From positions 1,545,001 through 1,609,000 of the forward strand of contig NZ_CP036132.1 in assembly GCF_018742245.1 (NCBI RefSeq): a stretch of 64,000 nucleotides of DNA, written 5' to 3'. Origin of the DNA: Bacillus mycoides. GTDB taxonomy: Bacteria; Bacillota; Bacilli; Bacillales; Bacillaceae_G. A program made the position numbers and the translations under genes. The notes under the pieces were generated by a model. It was given only the letters and a program-made list of their open reading frames with translations, searched no databases and was not told where the DNA came from. Shown here piece after piece: positions 42,765-51,557 of the stretch (within the stretch, counting starts at the first letter, position 1; every line of letters starts with the position of its first letter).

Positions 42765-43928
42765 TTATTTACTTGCTTTCATTGCTTTATCTTTTGCACC
42801 AAAAGTGTATTTTAACATTGGTGGTGTAATCATCGTAGTTAAAATAACGACGATAACGATTGCTGTAAAGTAATCTTGTGCTAATAGGCCAGAAGAAAGT
42901 CCTGTTCCTGCGATGATAAGTGCAACTTCACCACGAGAAACCATACCAGCACCGATAATTGCAGAAGACTTTGCATCAAATCCAGTCATTCGTGCACCGA
43001 ATCCACAACCGATTAGTTTTGTGAATACAGCGATTACTGTTAATGCTAAAATGAACCAAATTTGATCACCAATACCGTCAAATGTAATATTCATACCGAT
43101 GCTAACGAAGAATACTGGTACGAACATAGCATAAGCGATTGGTTCTACTTTCTTTTCTACTTCATGTTTGTAGTTCGTTTGAGAAATAGCGATACCAGCT
43201 GCGAAAGCACCGATAATACCAGCAATTCCTAATAGTTCGCCGAAATATGCGAATGAGAAACAGATGATAAGTGCTGCGCTAACGATAGACTCAGATACGC
43301 GTAGTGGTGATAACCAACGCATAATCGCTGGAACACCTTTCCATCCGATTAAAATAATAGAAGCAAAGAATACTACTTTCTTCAAGATAACCATTGTTAA
43401 ATTCACATCATCTGTACCTAAGAAGCTCATTGCGAATGCTAATAAAATAACAACAAGAATGTCATCAAATACAGCTGCTCCAAGCATTGTTGTACTTTCA
43501 CGTGTTTTCATCTTACCTAAATCGCGAAGTGTTTGAACGGAAATACTAACACTTGTCGCACATAGAAGTAATCCTAAAAAGACAGCGTTCCCTTGTTCCA
43601 TGCCCATAACAAGACCGGCAACGTAACCACCTACAAATGGAAGAACGATACCTCCAATTGCGACTGCTAAAGAAGAATTACGGTTTTCATTTAATTCTTT
43701 TAAGTCTGTTTCAAGTCCAGCCATAAACATTAAAAGAATAACCCCGACATTACTTAATTGCGTTAGAAGTTCTGAATTCTCAATCCAACCTAATAAAGCT
43801 GGACCGATAACGATACCGACAATTAATTTACCCAGTACAGAAGGTTGACCTAATCTAACACTAAGGTCACCAGCGAGCTTTGTACTTAATAAAATAAGTG
43901 CAATTTGAAAGAAAAATTCGAATTCCAT
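42765..43928 (-). CDS. gerN: Na+/H+ antiporter, GerN/NapA type (CPA2)
   Basis: 387 residues, the length I recall for B. cereus GerN, with about 12-13 helices of the CPA2 (KefB/NapA) family. The paired aspartates of the ion site are in LGAAVFDDILVVILLAF near 149-165. No C-terminal TrkA-N domain. GerN exchanges Na+ for H+/K+ and is needed for inosine-triggered spore germination in B. cereus; the paralogue GerT is similar, so the choice of gerN is tentative. GAGGAGAGGATC precedes the ATG. Divergent from the MerR gene across a region with repeated half-sites. Confidence 0.8.
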   Translation of the reverse strand: MEFEFFFQIALILLSTKLAGDLSVRLGQPSVLGKLIVGIVIGPALLGWIENSELLTQLSNVGVILLMFMAGLETDLKELNENRNSSLAVAIGGIVLPFVGGYVAGLVMGMEQGNAVFLGLLLCATSVSISVQTLRDLGKMKTRESTTMLGAAVFDDILVVILLAFAMSFLGTDDVNLTMVILKKVVFFASIILIGWKGVPAIMRWLSPLRVSESIVSAALIICFSFAYFGELLGIAGIIGAFAAGIAISQTNYKHEVEKKVEPIAYAMFVPVFFVSIGMNITFDGIGDQIWFILALTVIAVFTKLIGCGFGARMTGFDAKSSAIIGAGMVSRGEVALIIAGTGLSSGLLAQDYFTAIVIVVILTTMITPPMLKYTFGAKDKAMKASK

Positions 43929-44021
43929 CTGATCCTCTCCTCATCATTTTTAGTTTTATCATACGATTTCTCGGAATTTGCCTAATGAAAATATGTAAAA
44001 AACCATTAAACAAAGGGTCTG

Positions 44022-44060
44022 ATTACAAGTTCTTTTGAACTCGTAATTTGAACCTGTAAT
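44022..44060. promoter_or_regulatory. Inverted plus direct repeat, possible operator
   Basis: ATTACAAGTTC (44022-44032) is inverted as GAACTCGTAAT (44037-44047, 10 of 11 positions), and GAACCTGTAAT (44050-44060) repeats the second arm directly. Three half-sites between the divergent gerN-like and merR genes suggest binding of a dimeric regulator. Confidence 0.45.
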
Positions 44061-44197
44061 TAATATATAATAAAATTTACTAAAAATCAATGAAAAAATA
44101 GCAGATTTTCATGATAGGATTCGATTTAGGTATGGAGGGAATCACTATATAATAAGAAGAAATAAGGCTACATTTTTAATGAATTGGAGAAGGGCAT

Positions 44198-45028
44198 ATG
44201 TTATTAAATAAACGTTTTACAATTGGGGAAATGGCAAAAATGCATAATATAGCGGAATCTACATTACGCTACTATGATGAAAAAGGAATTTTTCATCCGT
44301 CCATTGTGGACCCGCAAACGAATTATCGCTATTACACAATTGATCAGTTTTCACTATTAGACACGATTAAATTTTTACGCCAATTGAATATCCCGTTAAA
44401 GGAAATAAAGAAGTATATTGATGAACGAAATCCGTCTTATGCACTGAATTTACTTGAAAAACAACAAGAAATGATGCTGAAAAAGCAAAGAGAAATCGAG
44501 TATGCTTTGGCAAAAATGGAACATAAAATCCATTTAATGAAGAAAGCGACGGAATCAGAAGCGAATCAAATTATTTATAAAACTATACCGAAGCGAAAAA
44601 TAACAGCGATTGCAGTTGCACCTAATACAACAGATGATATGTTTGAATATTATATCCATTCGCTACAAAAAAATATGAAGCAAATTGATAATAGTTTATT
44701 TTCAGGAGATATCGGTGTAACAGTTTCAAAAAAAGCATTACTTCAAAATGAGTTTCAAGCATATAACAGTGTGTTTATTTTATTGGATTACATGCCTTTT
44801 CAATTGCATACTTCAGATGAAATAAAAGAAGGGATATTTGCTTGTTCTTATCACCATGGACCATATGAAGAAACAGATGCAACGTATACGAAATTATTAA
44901 ATCACATTGATAACGAAGGATACGAAGTATGCGGAGATGCGCTTGAGCTTGCGTTAATTGATTGGTCTGTAACAGAAAATCCGAAGGAGCAAGTAACGGA
45001 AATTCAAATACCTGTTGTTAAAAAATAG
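44198..45028 (+). CDS. MerR-family multidrug regulator (BltR/BmrR type)
   Basis: 276 residues. N-terminal winged HTH (about 5-75) with FTIGEMAKMHNIAESTLRYY, the helix-turn-helix of MerR proteins, then a coiled coil (about 80-120) and a C-terminal GyrI-like effector domain (about 125-270, ending near IQIPVV). This layout is that of BmrR/BltR, which bind hydrophobic cations. The MATE exporter gene lies 86 bases downstream and has a textbook MerR promoter, so this protein probably activates it when a toxic compound binds. Confidence 0.88.
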   Translation: MLLNKRFTIGEMAKMHNIAESTLRYYDEKGIFHPSIVDPQTNYRYYTIDQFSLLDTIKFLRQLNIPLKEIKKYIDERNPSYALNLLEKQQEMMLKKQREIEYALAKMEHKIHLMKKATESEANQIIYKTIPKRKITAIAVAPNTTDDMFEYYIHSLQKNMKQIDNSLFSGDIGVTVSKKALLQNEFQAYNSVFILLDYMPFQLHTSDEIKEGIFACSYHHGPYEETDATYTKLLNHIDNEGYEVCGDALELALIDWSVTENPKEQVTEIQIPVVKK

Positions 45029-45052
45029 GCGTATATATTTTTCGATTCTCTA

Positions 45053-45083
45053 TTGACCTTCAAGTAACTTGAAGGTTTAAACT
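45053..45083 (+). promoter_or_regulatory. MerR-type promoter with 19-base spacer
   Basis: TTGACC (45053-45058) and TTAAAC/TAAACT (45077-45083) are separated by about 19 bases, too long for normal sigma-A use. The spacer is filled by the palindrome ACCTTCAAGT-A-ACTTGAAGGT (45056-45076). This is the standard site where MerR activators twist DNA to align the promoter elements. Confidence 0.85.
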
Positions 45084-45114
45084 GTGAACAGAGCATTGAA
45101 AAAGGAGCATTTAT

Positions 45115-46473
45115 ATGATGGAAACAACAGAAAAATTAAGAGAAAAACCTATTAAAAGTTTATTTATCACTTATTTAATACCAGCTGTTCTTGGGATGGT
45201 GTTAATGTCGGTTAATATTGTGATTGATGCGGTCATGATTAGTAGAGGAGTTGGAGCGAACGGTTTGGCTGGAGTAAACGTAGCTATTCCAGCGTTTTCA
45301 ATTTTCTTTTCTATTTCATTATGGATTGGAATGGGCGGAGCAACGTTATATTCCATTGCACTAGGGGAAAATAAACTGGAAAGAGCAAGGTCTATTTTTA
45401 CTCAATCTATGACAGTGGCAGTTATTATCGTAGGTGTTTTAGCGGCTATTTGCTTATGGAGAATAGAAGATATAGCATATCTATTCGGTGCAAATGAAGT
45501 GATTTTGCCATATGCGTTAGACTATTTACAAGTGTTATTAACATTTGGAATGATATACGTTTTAGAAAATATTTTAAGCACATTTATACGTAACGATGGA
45601 AATCCTAATTTAGCAATGGCAGGCCTTGTCGTAACGGCTGTATTGAACATAGTGTTTGACTATATCTTTATTTTCATCTTTGGATGGGGCGTAACAGGTG
45701 CTGCCTCAGCAACTATTCTTTCGGCGGCAATTGGTTTCCTTGTATTATTAACTCACTTCTTTAGAAAAAGTAGTGTTTTAAAGTGGACGAAATTCCATTT
45801 TGAATGGGATACGGTTAAACAAATTATGGTGATTGGTTTCCCAAGTTTTACAACTGAGATTACAGTAGCGATTGTAACGGTTGGTTTTAATATCGCTTTT
45901 GTTCAATATGCAGGAGAAGTAGGTGTCGCTTCTTATGCGATGGTCAATAGTATTCATGCAATGACATTATTATTGTTCTTCGGTGTTGGAGCCGCATTAC
46001 AACCTATTGCTAGTTTCCACTATGGTGCAAATTTACCAGAAAGACTGCGTGAAGGATTACGGTTAGCTGTAAAAACTGCAGTTGTACTCGGAGGCGTAGC
46101 AATTGTTGTCGGTTTATTCTTCGGGAAATATATAATTGGTTTGTTTGATGTTCAATCCCCAGAACTATTGGAGTTAACGTTAACAGGTATTAGTTTATTC
46201 TTTATACAATATGTATTTTTAGGCTATAACATTGTGTATGGAGAGTATTTCCAATCAGTGCGACAAACGACAAAATCAGTTCTTATTATTTTGAGCCGTG
46301 GTTTACTATTTATTATTCCATTGTTATGGATTATGCCAAAAGTATTTGGTATAACCGGAATTTGGCTCGTTATGCCAGTAGCGGAAGTATTGACAGCAAT
46401 TATCGTATTTACGATGAATCGTATGAAACATCCTGTTCCGTTAAACATGGCGAGAGAGAAAGAAGCAATATAG
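45115..46473 (+). CDS. MATE-family multidrug efflux protein
   Basis: 452 residues, 12 predicted helices in two six-helix halves, typical of MATE transporters of the DinF/NorM type. It starts (M)METTEKLREKPIKSLFITYL after AAAGGAGC. These export cationic drugs or dyes by Na+ or H+ exchange. The preceding MerR regulator and MerR promoter suggest inducible control by a substrate. Ends in a terminator shared with the convergent DUF421 gene. Confidence 0.9.
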   Translation: MMETTEKLREKPIKSLFITYLIPAVLGMVLMSVNIVIDAVMISRGVGANGLAGVNVAIPAFSIFFSISLWIGMGGATLYSIALGENKLERARSIFTQSMTVAVIIVGVLAAICLWRIEDIAYLFGANEVILPYALDYLQVLLTFGMIYVLENILSTFIRNDGNPNLAMAGLVVTAVLNIVFDYIFIFIFGWGVTGAASATILSAAIGFLVLLTHFFRKSSVLKWTKFHFEWDTVKQIMVIGFPSFTTEITVAIVTVGFNIAFVQYAGEVGVASYAMVNSIHAMTLLLFFGVGAALQPIASFHYGANLPERLREGLRLAVKTAVVLGGVAIVVGLFFGKYIIGLFDVQSPELLELTLTGISLFFIQYVFLGYNIVYGEYFQSVRQTTKSVLIILSRGLLFIIPLLWIMPKVFGITGIWLVMPVAEVLTAIIVFTMNRMKHPVPLNMAREKEAI

Positions 46474-46478
46474 TGAAG

Positions 46479-46510
46479 AAAATCCCCTTGAACAAGTAAG
46501 GGGATTTTTT
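46479..46510. terminator. Terminator between convergent genes
   Basis: AAAATCCCCTT pairs with AAGGGGATTTTTT around GAACAAGT. Confidence 0.88.
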
Positions 46511-47175
46511 CATTCTTTTAAACTAATCGCAAAAGATCCATCTGTCTCCTGCACAGAAGCGAAAGCAACGTTTTTAATATTTGTAACGCCTTTCTCTTTT
46601 AACTCTGCATGTAACCACTTTTCGTTTTTATGGATTAACTTTAAGTTATCGTATTGAATTTGTGAATCAACGATAAGAGCAATTGGTAACCCTGCATACT
46701 TAACATCTATATTCATATCTTTTGGAGTCAATGGTACAAGTTCTCGCTTTGGTAAAATGCTAATGGCTCCATTCGCTTCTAAAATAGCGTATTCAATTTC
46801 ATGAACACTTGGATATCCGGCGACGCGAAGATTAGAAAGCAATTCAGGGATCGGATATCTACTTTTTTGTAAGTTCTCAAAAATAATATCACCATGTTTA
46901 ATTAAAATAATGGGGTGTCCGAGAATGAAACGATTTAGTTTATTGAGTAAGCTTAATTTGGTAAGAAGTAAATGCAAACATGTAATAACGACCATACCGA
47001 GAAATGCTTGTAAAGCACCAGCGACTGGTATGGCTTGAAAAGCTAAATAAGATAAAAAAATAATAGCCCCAAAATCATGAGGGGTTAGTTGTGCTAATGC
47101 AGATTTACCAAGTAGCTTAAGTGATAGTAAAAATAAGATGAAAAAGAATGATACATTAAATAAAAAGAGAAGCAA
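46510..47175 (-). CDS. DUF421 membrane protein (YetF type)
   Basis: About 221 residues: three N-terminal helices (to about residue 80), then a soluble domain with the DUF421 core, GHPIILIKHGDIIFENLQKS near 86-105 and PKRELVPLT. The frame opens at GTG 47184, but AAGGAG overlaps that codon; the TTG at 47175 sits eight bases after the site and is the more likely start. Homologues (YetF, YdfS, YkjA) are spore or envelope proteins of unclear function. Confidence 0.82.
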   Translation of the reverse strand: MLLFLFNVSFFFILFLLSLKLLGKSALAQLTPHDFGAIIFLSYLAFQAIPVAGALQAFLGMVVITCLHLLLTKLSLLNKLNRFILGHPIILIKHGDIIFENLQKSRYPIPELLSNLRVAGYPSVHEIEYAILEANGAISILPKRELVPLTPKDMNIDVKYAGLPIALIVDSQIQYDNLKLIHKNEKWLHAELKEKGVTNIKNVAFASVQETDGSFAISLKE

Positions 47176-47329
47176 GAGGGACACTCCTTCGTGTGAAGTT
47201 GTACTTACTATTCCCGAAAGTAATATAAATATTACCTTTTATAGGATGAATTAGGGTGAATTGGAATTTGGCTGTATACAAACAAATAAATGGATATTAT
47301 GATGAAGGAAGTAAAGGGAATAGGAGTAT

Positions 47330-47914
47330 ATGGATATGAGAAAGAAGAAAATAATTAAGTACATTTTAGTTGTTATAATGATCTTCGCCGTGTATGCGGG
47401 GTTTTTACAATATAACATCTATAAGCATGGGCATATGAATGCAATTGACGATGCGGATTATATAATTGTACTAGGATCGAAAGTAAATGGAACAAAACCT
47501 TCTTATTCATTGCAATATCGTATTGATAAAGCAGCTGAGTATTTAAAATCACATGATAAAACAATTGCTATCGTATCTGGAGGCCAAGGAAAAGGTGAAG
47601 ATATTACAGAAGCATTAGCGATGAAACAAGGATTAATGGAACAAAATATTGCAGAAGACCGCATTATAATGGAAGACCGTTCGACGAGCACAGATGAAAA
47701 TATTAAATTTTCAAAACCTCTTATCCCGGAACATATGAAAAAAGGGATGATTGTAACGAACGATTTCCATATGTTCCGAGCAAAAAAGATTGCAGAAAAA
47801 CAAGGGTTGACATTAGAAGGTCTTCCGGCGAAAACACCGAAGCCAATTATTATTCAATCGAATGTACGAGAATATTTAGCGATTACGCAATATTGGTTTA
47901 TGAATCGAATATAG
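47330..47914 (+). CDS. SanA/YdcF-family (DUF218) membrane-anchored protein
   Basis: 194 residues: a basic N-terminus and one membrane anchor (about 8-27), then an external DUF218 domain. Family marks: YIIVLGSKVNGTKPSYSLQY near 44-63, IVSGGQGKGEDITEA near 81-95 and DFHMFRAKKIAEKQGL near 145-160. Members are implicated in envelope integrity and vancomycin tolerance (SanA) or bind nucleotides (YdcF); the exact function is unknown. Alone in its transcript. Confidence 0.87.
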   Translation: MDMRKKKIIKYILVVIMIFAVYAGFLQYNIYKHGHMNAIDDADYIIVLGSKVNGTKPSYSLQYRIDKAAEYLKSHDKTIAIVSGGQGKGEDITEALAMKQGLMEQNIAEDRIIMEDRSTSTDENIKFSKPLIPEHMKKGMIVTNDFHMFRAKKIAEKQGLTLEGLPAKTPKPIIIQSNVREYLAITQYWFMNRI

Positions 47915-47919
47915 TGAAA

Positions 47920-47963
47920 CTCAAACTAAAATCCACCTGGAATCAGGTGGGTTTTAGTTTGAG
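47920..47963 (+). terminator. Long hairpin after the DUF218 gene
   Basis: A 20-base arm (47920-47939) pairs almost perfectly with 47944-47963 around GAAT. A T-run is inside the stem rather than after it, so termination is probable but not certain. Confidence 0.7.
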
Positions 47964-48066
47964 AAAAATCTTACAAAGATGTCATGTTCATGAAAGGTAA
48001 AGCGATAGTTTCTAAAGTGGTTTCCTGACATAATGAAGGTAACAAAAAACTTTAGAGGTGAATCGG

Positions 48067-48384
48067 ATGAAAGGAAATAATATTTTATCTTCGCTATGTT
48101 ACTTTAGTATCTTTTTTGCACCATTTTTACTGCCAATTATCGTGTACTTCGTTGCGGAAGATGAAGTGAAATATCACGCAAAAAAAGCATTTTGGTCACA
48201 TATTTTCCCGTACGCAATCTTATTTGGCGGATTAGCTTTATCAGGGGTATACGGTTTAAGTTTCAATCAATCTGAGAGCGTTGGAATTGGAATGGTTATA
48301 ACGTATGCAGTGTTTATTCTTGTAGGAATTTATTACTTCATTTGGAATATTGTTAAAGGAATTAAAGTTTTGAAAGCAGCTTAA
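48067..48384 (+). CDS. DUF4870 membrane protein
   Basis: 105 residues, three helices, with the DUF4870 pattern: LCYFSIFFAPFLLPIIVYFV near 10-29, then VKYHAKKAFWSH and a final helix ending WNIVKGIKVLKA. Start ATG 48067 chosen because TTTAGAGGTG lies just upstream; the GTG at 48058 is part of that ribosome site. Function unknown. Confidence 0.83.
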   Translation: MKGNNILSSLCYFSIFFAPFLLPIIVYFVAEDEVKYHAKKAFWSHIFPYAILFGGLALSGVYGLSFNQSESVGIGMVITYAVFILVGIYYFIWNIVKGIKVLKAA

Positions 48385-48489
48385 AAACAATTGCATAATA
48401 GCATATAAATCTTTCGTTATTTGTTGATAAGTCGATATCCTTTGTCGAAACGACCGATATAATTTCATATACCGTATTAATAGACATTA

Positions 48490-48522
48490 AAAAAGAGTAA
48501 TTCGAAAAGAATTGCTCTTTTT
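48490..48522 (+). terminator. Intrinsic terminator
   Basis: AAAAAGAGTAATTC pairs with GAATTGCTCTTTTT around GAAAA. It lies about 105 bases after the DUF4870 stop, with a TGTCGAA (Spo0A-box-like) and a TATAAT between them. Confidence 0.7.
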
Positions 48523-48595
48523 GTGCTTATAAGTTGTGAATAATGAAAAAGATATGTTAATTTTTCATTATGAAGAGAAAGAAGGAGTGATTTTC

Positions 48596-49330
48596 ATGAA
48601 TGAGATGATACATAAAATGGAGCAACACGTTTCAGTTCGTAAATATAAAGAAGAACCAATTTCAAAAGAGATAGTAGAAAGAATGGTGCAAGCAGCACAA
48701 CATGCGGCTTCCTCACATTTTGTACAGGCGTATTCTCTTATATATGTAACAGATCAGGAACTAAAGGCTAAACTAGCTGAATTATCCGGGAATCGTCACG
48801 TGAAAGACTGCGCAGCATTCTTTGTATGCTGTGCGGATTTAAAACGTTTAGAAACTGCATGTGAGAAACATGGAACAGAAATTAAACATGAGGGAGTAGA
48901 GGACTTTATTGTAGCAACAGTAGATGCCTCATTATTTGCACAAAACTTTGCACTTGCAGCTGAATCATTAGGATACGGCATTTGTTATATTGGTGGAATT
49001 CGTAATAACCCGAAAGAAGTGAGTGAATTGCTTCATTTACCGGATAAAGTATATCCGGTATTCGGAATGACAGTCGGCGTACCAGATGAAGATCATGGAG
49101 TAAAACCACGATTACCAGTAGCAGCAATTCTTCATGAAAATGGATACGATGAAAAGAAATATGATGAATTATTAAACGAATATGATGAAACGATGAGTGC
49201 GTATTACAAAGAAAGATCGTCAAATCAAAAAAACGTAACATGGACGGAATCAATGAGCACATTTATGTCAAAAGAGAAGAGAATGCATATGAAAGAGTTT
49301 TTGGGTGAGAAAGGATTAAATAAAAAATGA
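48596..49330 (+). CDS. NfrA-type NAD(P)H:flavin nitroreductase
   Basis: 244 residues with the nitroreductase fold of the NfsA/NfrA group. FMN-binding marks: HVSVRKYKEEPISKEIVERM near 11-30, AAQHAASSHFVQAYSLI near 33-49 and IGGIRNNPKEVSELL near 133-147. Enzymes of this group reduce FMN, nitro compounds or disulfides using NADPH and help under oxidative stress. GAAGGAGTG precedes ATG 48596, whereas the longer frame to 48536 overlaps the upstream terminator region. It is the last gene before the IS-bounded island. Confidence 0.88.
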   Translation: MNEMIHKMEQHVSVRKYKEEPISKEIVERMVQAAQHAASSHFVQAYSLIYVTDQELKAKLAELSGNRHVKDCAAFFVCCADLKRLETACEKHGTEIKHEGVEDFIVATVDASLFAQNFALAAESLGYGICYIGGIRNNPKEVSELLHLPDKVYPVFGMTVGVPDEDHGVKPRLPVAAILHENGYDEKKYDELLNEYDETMSAYYKERSSNQKNVTWTESMSTFMSKEKRMHMKEFLGEKGLNKK

Positions 49331-49335
49331 GTAAA

Positions 49336-49369
49336 AGACAAACCTGAGATGCGGGTTTGTCTTTTTTTG
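49336..49369 (+). terminator. Intrinsic terminator of the nitroreductase gene
   Basis: AGACAAACC (49336-49344) pairs with GGTTTGTCT (49354-49362), followed by seven Ts. Confidence 0.88.
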
Positions 49370-49439
49370 AGGAGAAATGTATTTTGTTTGCTATCATATA
49401 TATAGAAATAAAAATTAATAAATTTTTACAAAAGTGATA

Positions 49440-49865
49440 GAAAATGAGAAATCATTGCCAAATGGTGAAATTATCACATATACAATTGCTTCAAGACCAG
49501 CATACTCTCTTGTTTCAACGATGTTAGATCAATCTTTTGAACGTTTAACAGATAAAAATACATTTCTGATTCATTCCGATCAAGGATGGCACTATCAAAT
49601 GAAACAATACCGCCATTCTCTTATTAAGCATGATGTTACACAAAGTATGTCCCGCAAAGGAAACTGTTACGATAACGCAGTGATTGAAAATTTCTTTGGG
49701 ATCATGAAGTCTGAATTTCTATACCGAAAAGAATTTGAGAATATAGAACATTTTAAGCAAGAACTAGCAAAGTACATAGCTTACTATAATCATAAAAGAA
49801 TTAAGGCAAAACTAAAAGGCATGAGCCCGGTACAATACCGGATCCATGCCCAAGAAGCTGCCTAA
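49440..49865 (+). pseudogene. IS3-family (IS150 group) transposase, C-terminal fragment
   Basis: The last ~140 residues of an OrfB-type transposase: IHSDQGWHYQMKQYRHSL, SMSRKGNCYDNAVIENFFG and IAYYNHKRIKAKLKGMSPVQ. The first catalytic Asp is missing with the 5' part of the gene. The second Asp (HSDQG) and the Glu (IENFFG) of the DDE triad remain. There is no start codon with a ribosome site, so the gene is dead. An IS right end appears to follow. Confidence 0.85.
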
Positions 49866-49902
49866 TGAAATAACGTGTCTAACTTTCTGGGTTCACTTCA
49901 GA
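49440..49902 (+). mobile_element. 3' half of an IS3-family insertion sequence
   Basis: Covers the transposase fragment and a tail with TGTCTAACTTTCTGGGTTCA, which resembles IS3/IS150 terminal repeats, ending about 49902. The left end is missing; the break is in AT-rich DNA near 49430-49445. It marks the left border of the galactoside island. Confidence 0.65.
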
Positions 49903-49944
49903 ATAGTCGGCTTTTCTTAATTTCCACACTGTTTTTTGCTTATC

Positions 49945-50040
49945 TTAACCCAAAAGTTTTACGATTCTTTTTAAATTAACGGTGAATATGGCCATTGCTC
50001 CTTGTAATTCCATACCAATTAGATCCGAGGATGAAGCCAC
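49945..50040 (-). pseudogene. IS1182-like transposase, C-terminal fragment
   Basis: On the minus strand the frame reads VASSSDLIG, then MELQGAMAIFTVNLKRIVKL, ending LG and a TAA at 49947-49945. The stretch MELQGAM...FTVNLKRI resembles the C-terminal end of IS1182-family transposases of Bacillus as I know them. Only about 30 codons survive. The rest of the 49902-50430 gap holds AT-rich DNA and the lacI promoter. Confidence 0.5.
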
Positions 50041-50334
50041 ATCGTACCCGTGTTACCCTCAAAACTCATTATTTTTATCAACTCCTTTGATGGCACTCGC
50101 TACCCCAATAGCAATGAGATTAATGCAATTACAGTTGAAGAGGCTGAATGTTTCTTCAGTAAATTTTTATTTTAGTTTACTGAATTAATTGATTTATTCA
50201 CTGGGCTTTTTTCGTTCTTTATATCGTAATGGAAAATGAGTGAATGTTAATAGTTATTAAAATCTTCGGATCCTTGAATCTCAATATGGGTGAATAGTGG
50301 TGAAAAATTAAATTGAAAATTATGAAAATTAATA

Positions 50335-50384
50335 TTGTGCTCGCTTTCCGCCTCTGATATATTATATTTAAGTGAAAATTCACT
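50335..50384 (+). promoter_or_regulatory. lacI-type promoter with overlapping operator
   Basis: TTGTGC (50335-50340), 17-base spacer and TATATT (50358-50363) form a promoter. The inverted repeat AGTGAA-AA-TTCACT (50371-50384) covers the expected start site, a sensible place for autorepression by the LacI-type protein. Confidence 0.55.
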
Positions 50385-50430
50385 AAATTATTACTTTTAT
50401 TTACTAAAAATAGAAAAAGAGGTAATCATA

Positions 50431-51459
50431 TTGGTAACATTAAATGAAATTGCCAAAAAGGCACAGATATCAAAAACGACTGTATCAAGAGTGTTAAATG
50501 AGGATCAAACTTTATCCGTTACAGAAGAGACTCGGAAAAAAATCCTTAAGGCTGCAGAAGAGCTAGATTACATACCTAAAAAACAACGAAATATAGAAAA
50601 AAAAATTACCAATCCTAAGCAGTACGGAAAAATTGGGCTTTTGATGTATCTTTCTCAGGAATCGGAATTTGATGATCCATATTTTTTGGCCATTCGTAAT
50701 GGAATTGAAAAGAGGATGATTGAATTGGGAATTGAACTATCGAAAATGTTGAGACCTCCTTTCAATAAAAAGGATCTAGAAGGATTGGATGGATTAATAG
50801 TAGTAGGAGTCATAGGTCAAGAAGAGGTGGAAAATCAAGTAAAGCAAGTACAACATTTAGTGTTTGTCGATGTATCTCCTGACGAACAACTATATGATTC
50901 AGTGGTGATAGATTCTGAAAAAGCTACTGAAAAGGTTATTCAATACTTATTGGATTTAGGACACAAAAAAATAGGCTATATTGGTGGTCAATCATATACC
51001 ATTGGTGGATTATCTGGAAAATTAGAGATTCATGATGTACGAAAAAGAACATATGAAAAAATGCTAACGGAACAGGGATTATATAACCCGGAATATACTT
51101 ATATTGGAAAATGGACAACGAAAGATGGCTTAACGCTAATGGAGGAAGCGGTCCATTCAGGGAATCTCCCTACCGCCTTTTTCATTGGAAGTGACCCTAT
51201 GGCCATTGGTGCTTTGAAAGCTTTAACGGATTCAGGATTAAAAGTTCCTGATGATATCGCAATCTTTGGATTTGATGGGATTGAATTATGCGAATTTGTT
51301 ACTCCTCCATTATCCACTGTAAAAGTTCATACCGAGGAGATGGGGAAAGTAGCAGTAAATCTTCTAGTTGAACGCATTGGTGGGAGAACACTGCCATTAA
51401 AAGTGGTGGTTCCGACTAGTTTGATTATTAGAAAAAGTTGTGGAGGTGAGGGAATTTAA
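50431..51459 (+). CDS. LacI-family regulator of the alpha-galactoside genes
   Basis: 342 residues from a TTG with AAGAGGT upstream. The N-terminal LacI HTH (about 1-25: MVTLNEIAKKAQISKTTVSR) and hinge are followed by a sugar-binding periplasmic-like domain with VFVDVSPDEQLYDSVVIDSE and GHKKIGYIGGQSYTIGG. It is of the EbgR/MsmR type that represses sugar operons until an inducer binds. It lies directly upstream of, and on the same strand as, the ABC importer and galactosidase genes. A longer open frame to 50335 is not used. Confidence 0.88.
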   Translation: MVTLNEIAKKAQISKTTVSRVLNEDQTLSVTEETRKKILKAAEELDYIPKKQRNIEKKITNPKQYGKIGLLMYLSQESEFDDPYFLAIRNGIEKRMIELGIELSKMLRPPFNKKDLEGLDGLIVVGVIGQEEVENQVKQVQHLVFVDVSPDEQLYDSVVIDSEKATEKVIQYLLDLGHKKIGYIGGQSYTIGGLSGKLEIHDVRKRTYEKMLTEQGLYNPEYTYIGKWTTKDGLTLMEEAVHSGNLPTAFFIGSDPMAIGALKALTDSGLKVPDDIAIFGFDGIELCEFVTPPLSTVKVHTEEMGKVAVNLLVERIGGRTLPLKVVVPTSLIIRKSCGGEGI

Positions 51460-51471
51460 AAAAATTTTAAG

Positions 51472-51491
51472 AAGAATGAAAGCGCATTCTT
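51472..51491 (+). promoter_or_regulatory. Operator or cre-like site before the importer genes
   Basis: AAGAATG-AAAGCG-CATTCTT is an inverted repeat with 7-base arms. Within it TGAAAGCGCATTCT matches the CcpA cre consensus at about 12 of 14 positions, including the central CG. It could bind the LacI-type protein, CcpA, or both. Confidence 0.5.
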
Positions 51492-51557
51492 AAAGTTAGG
51501 TCTAAAGATTGTTTTACAAAAGACAAAATTGATCTTCAAAAAATGATAGGGGGATTT

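Noticed and set aside
48443..48449. TGTCGAA resembling a Spo0A box after the DUF4870 gene
   Set aside because: A single 7-base match in AT-rich DNA with a terminator between it and the next gene; too weak to call.
49982..50188. 68-codon plus-strand ORF
   Set aside because: It is opposite the IS1182-like remnant and has no ribosome site or protein-like composition.
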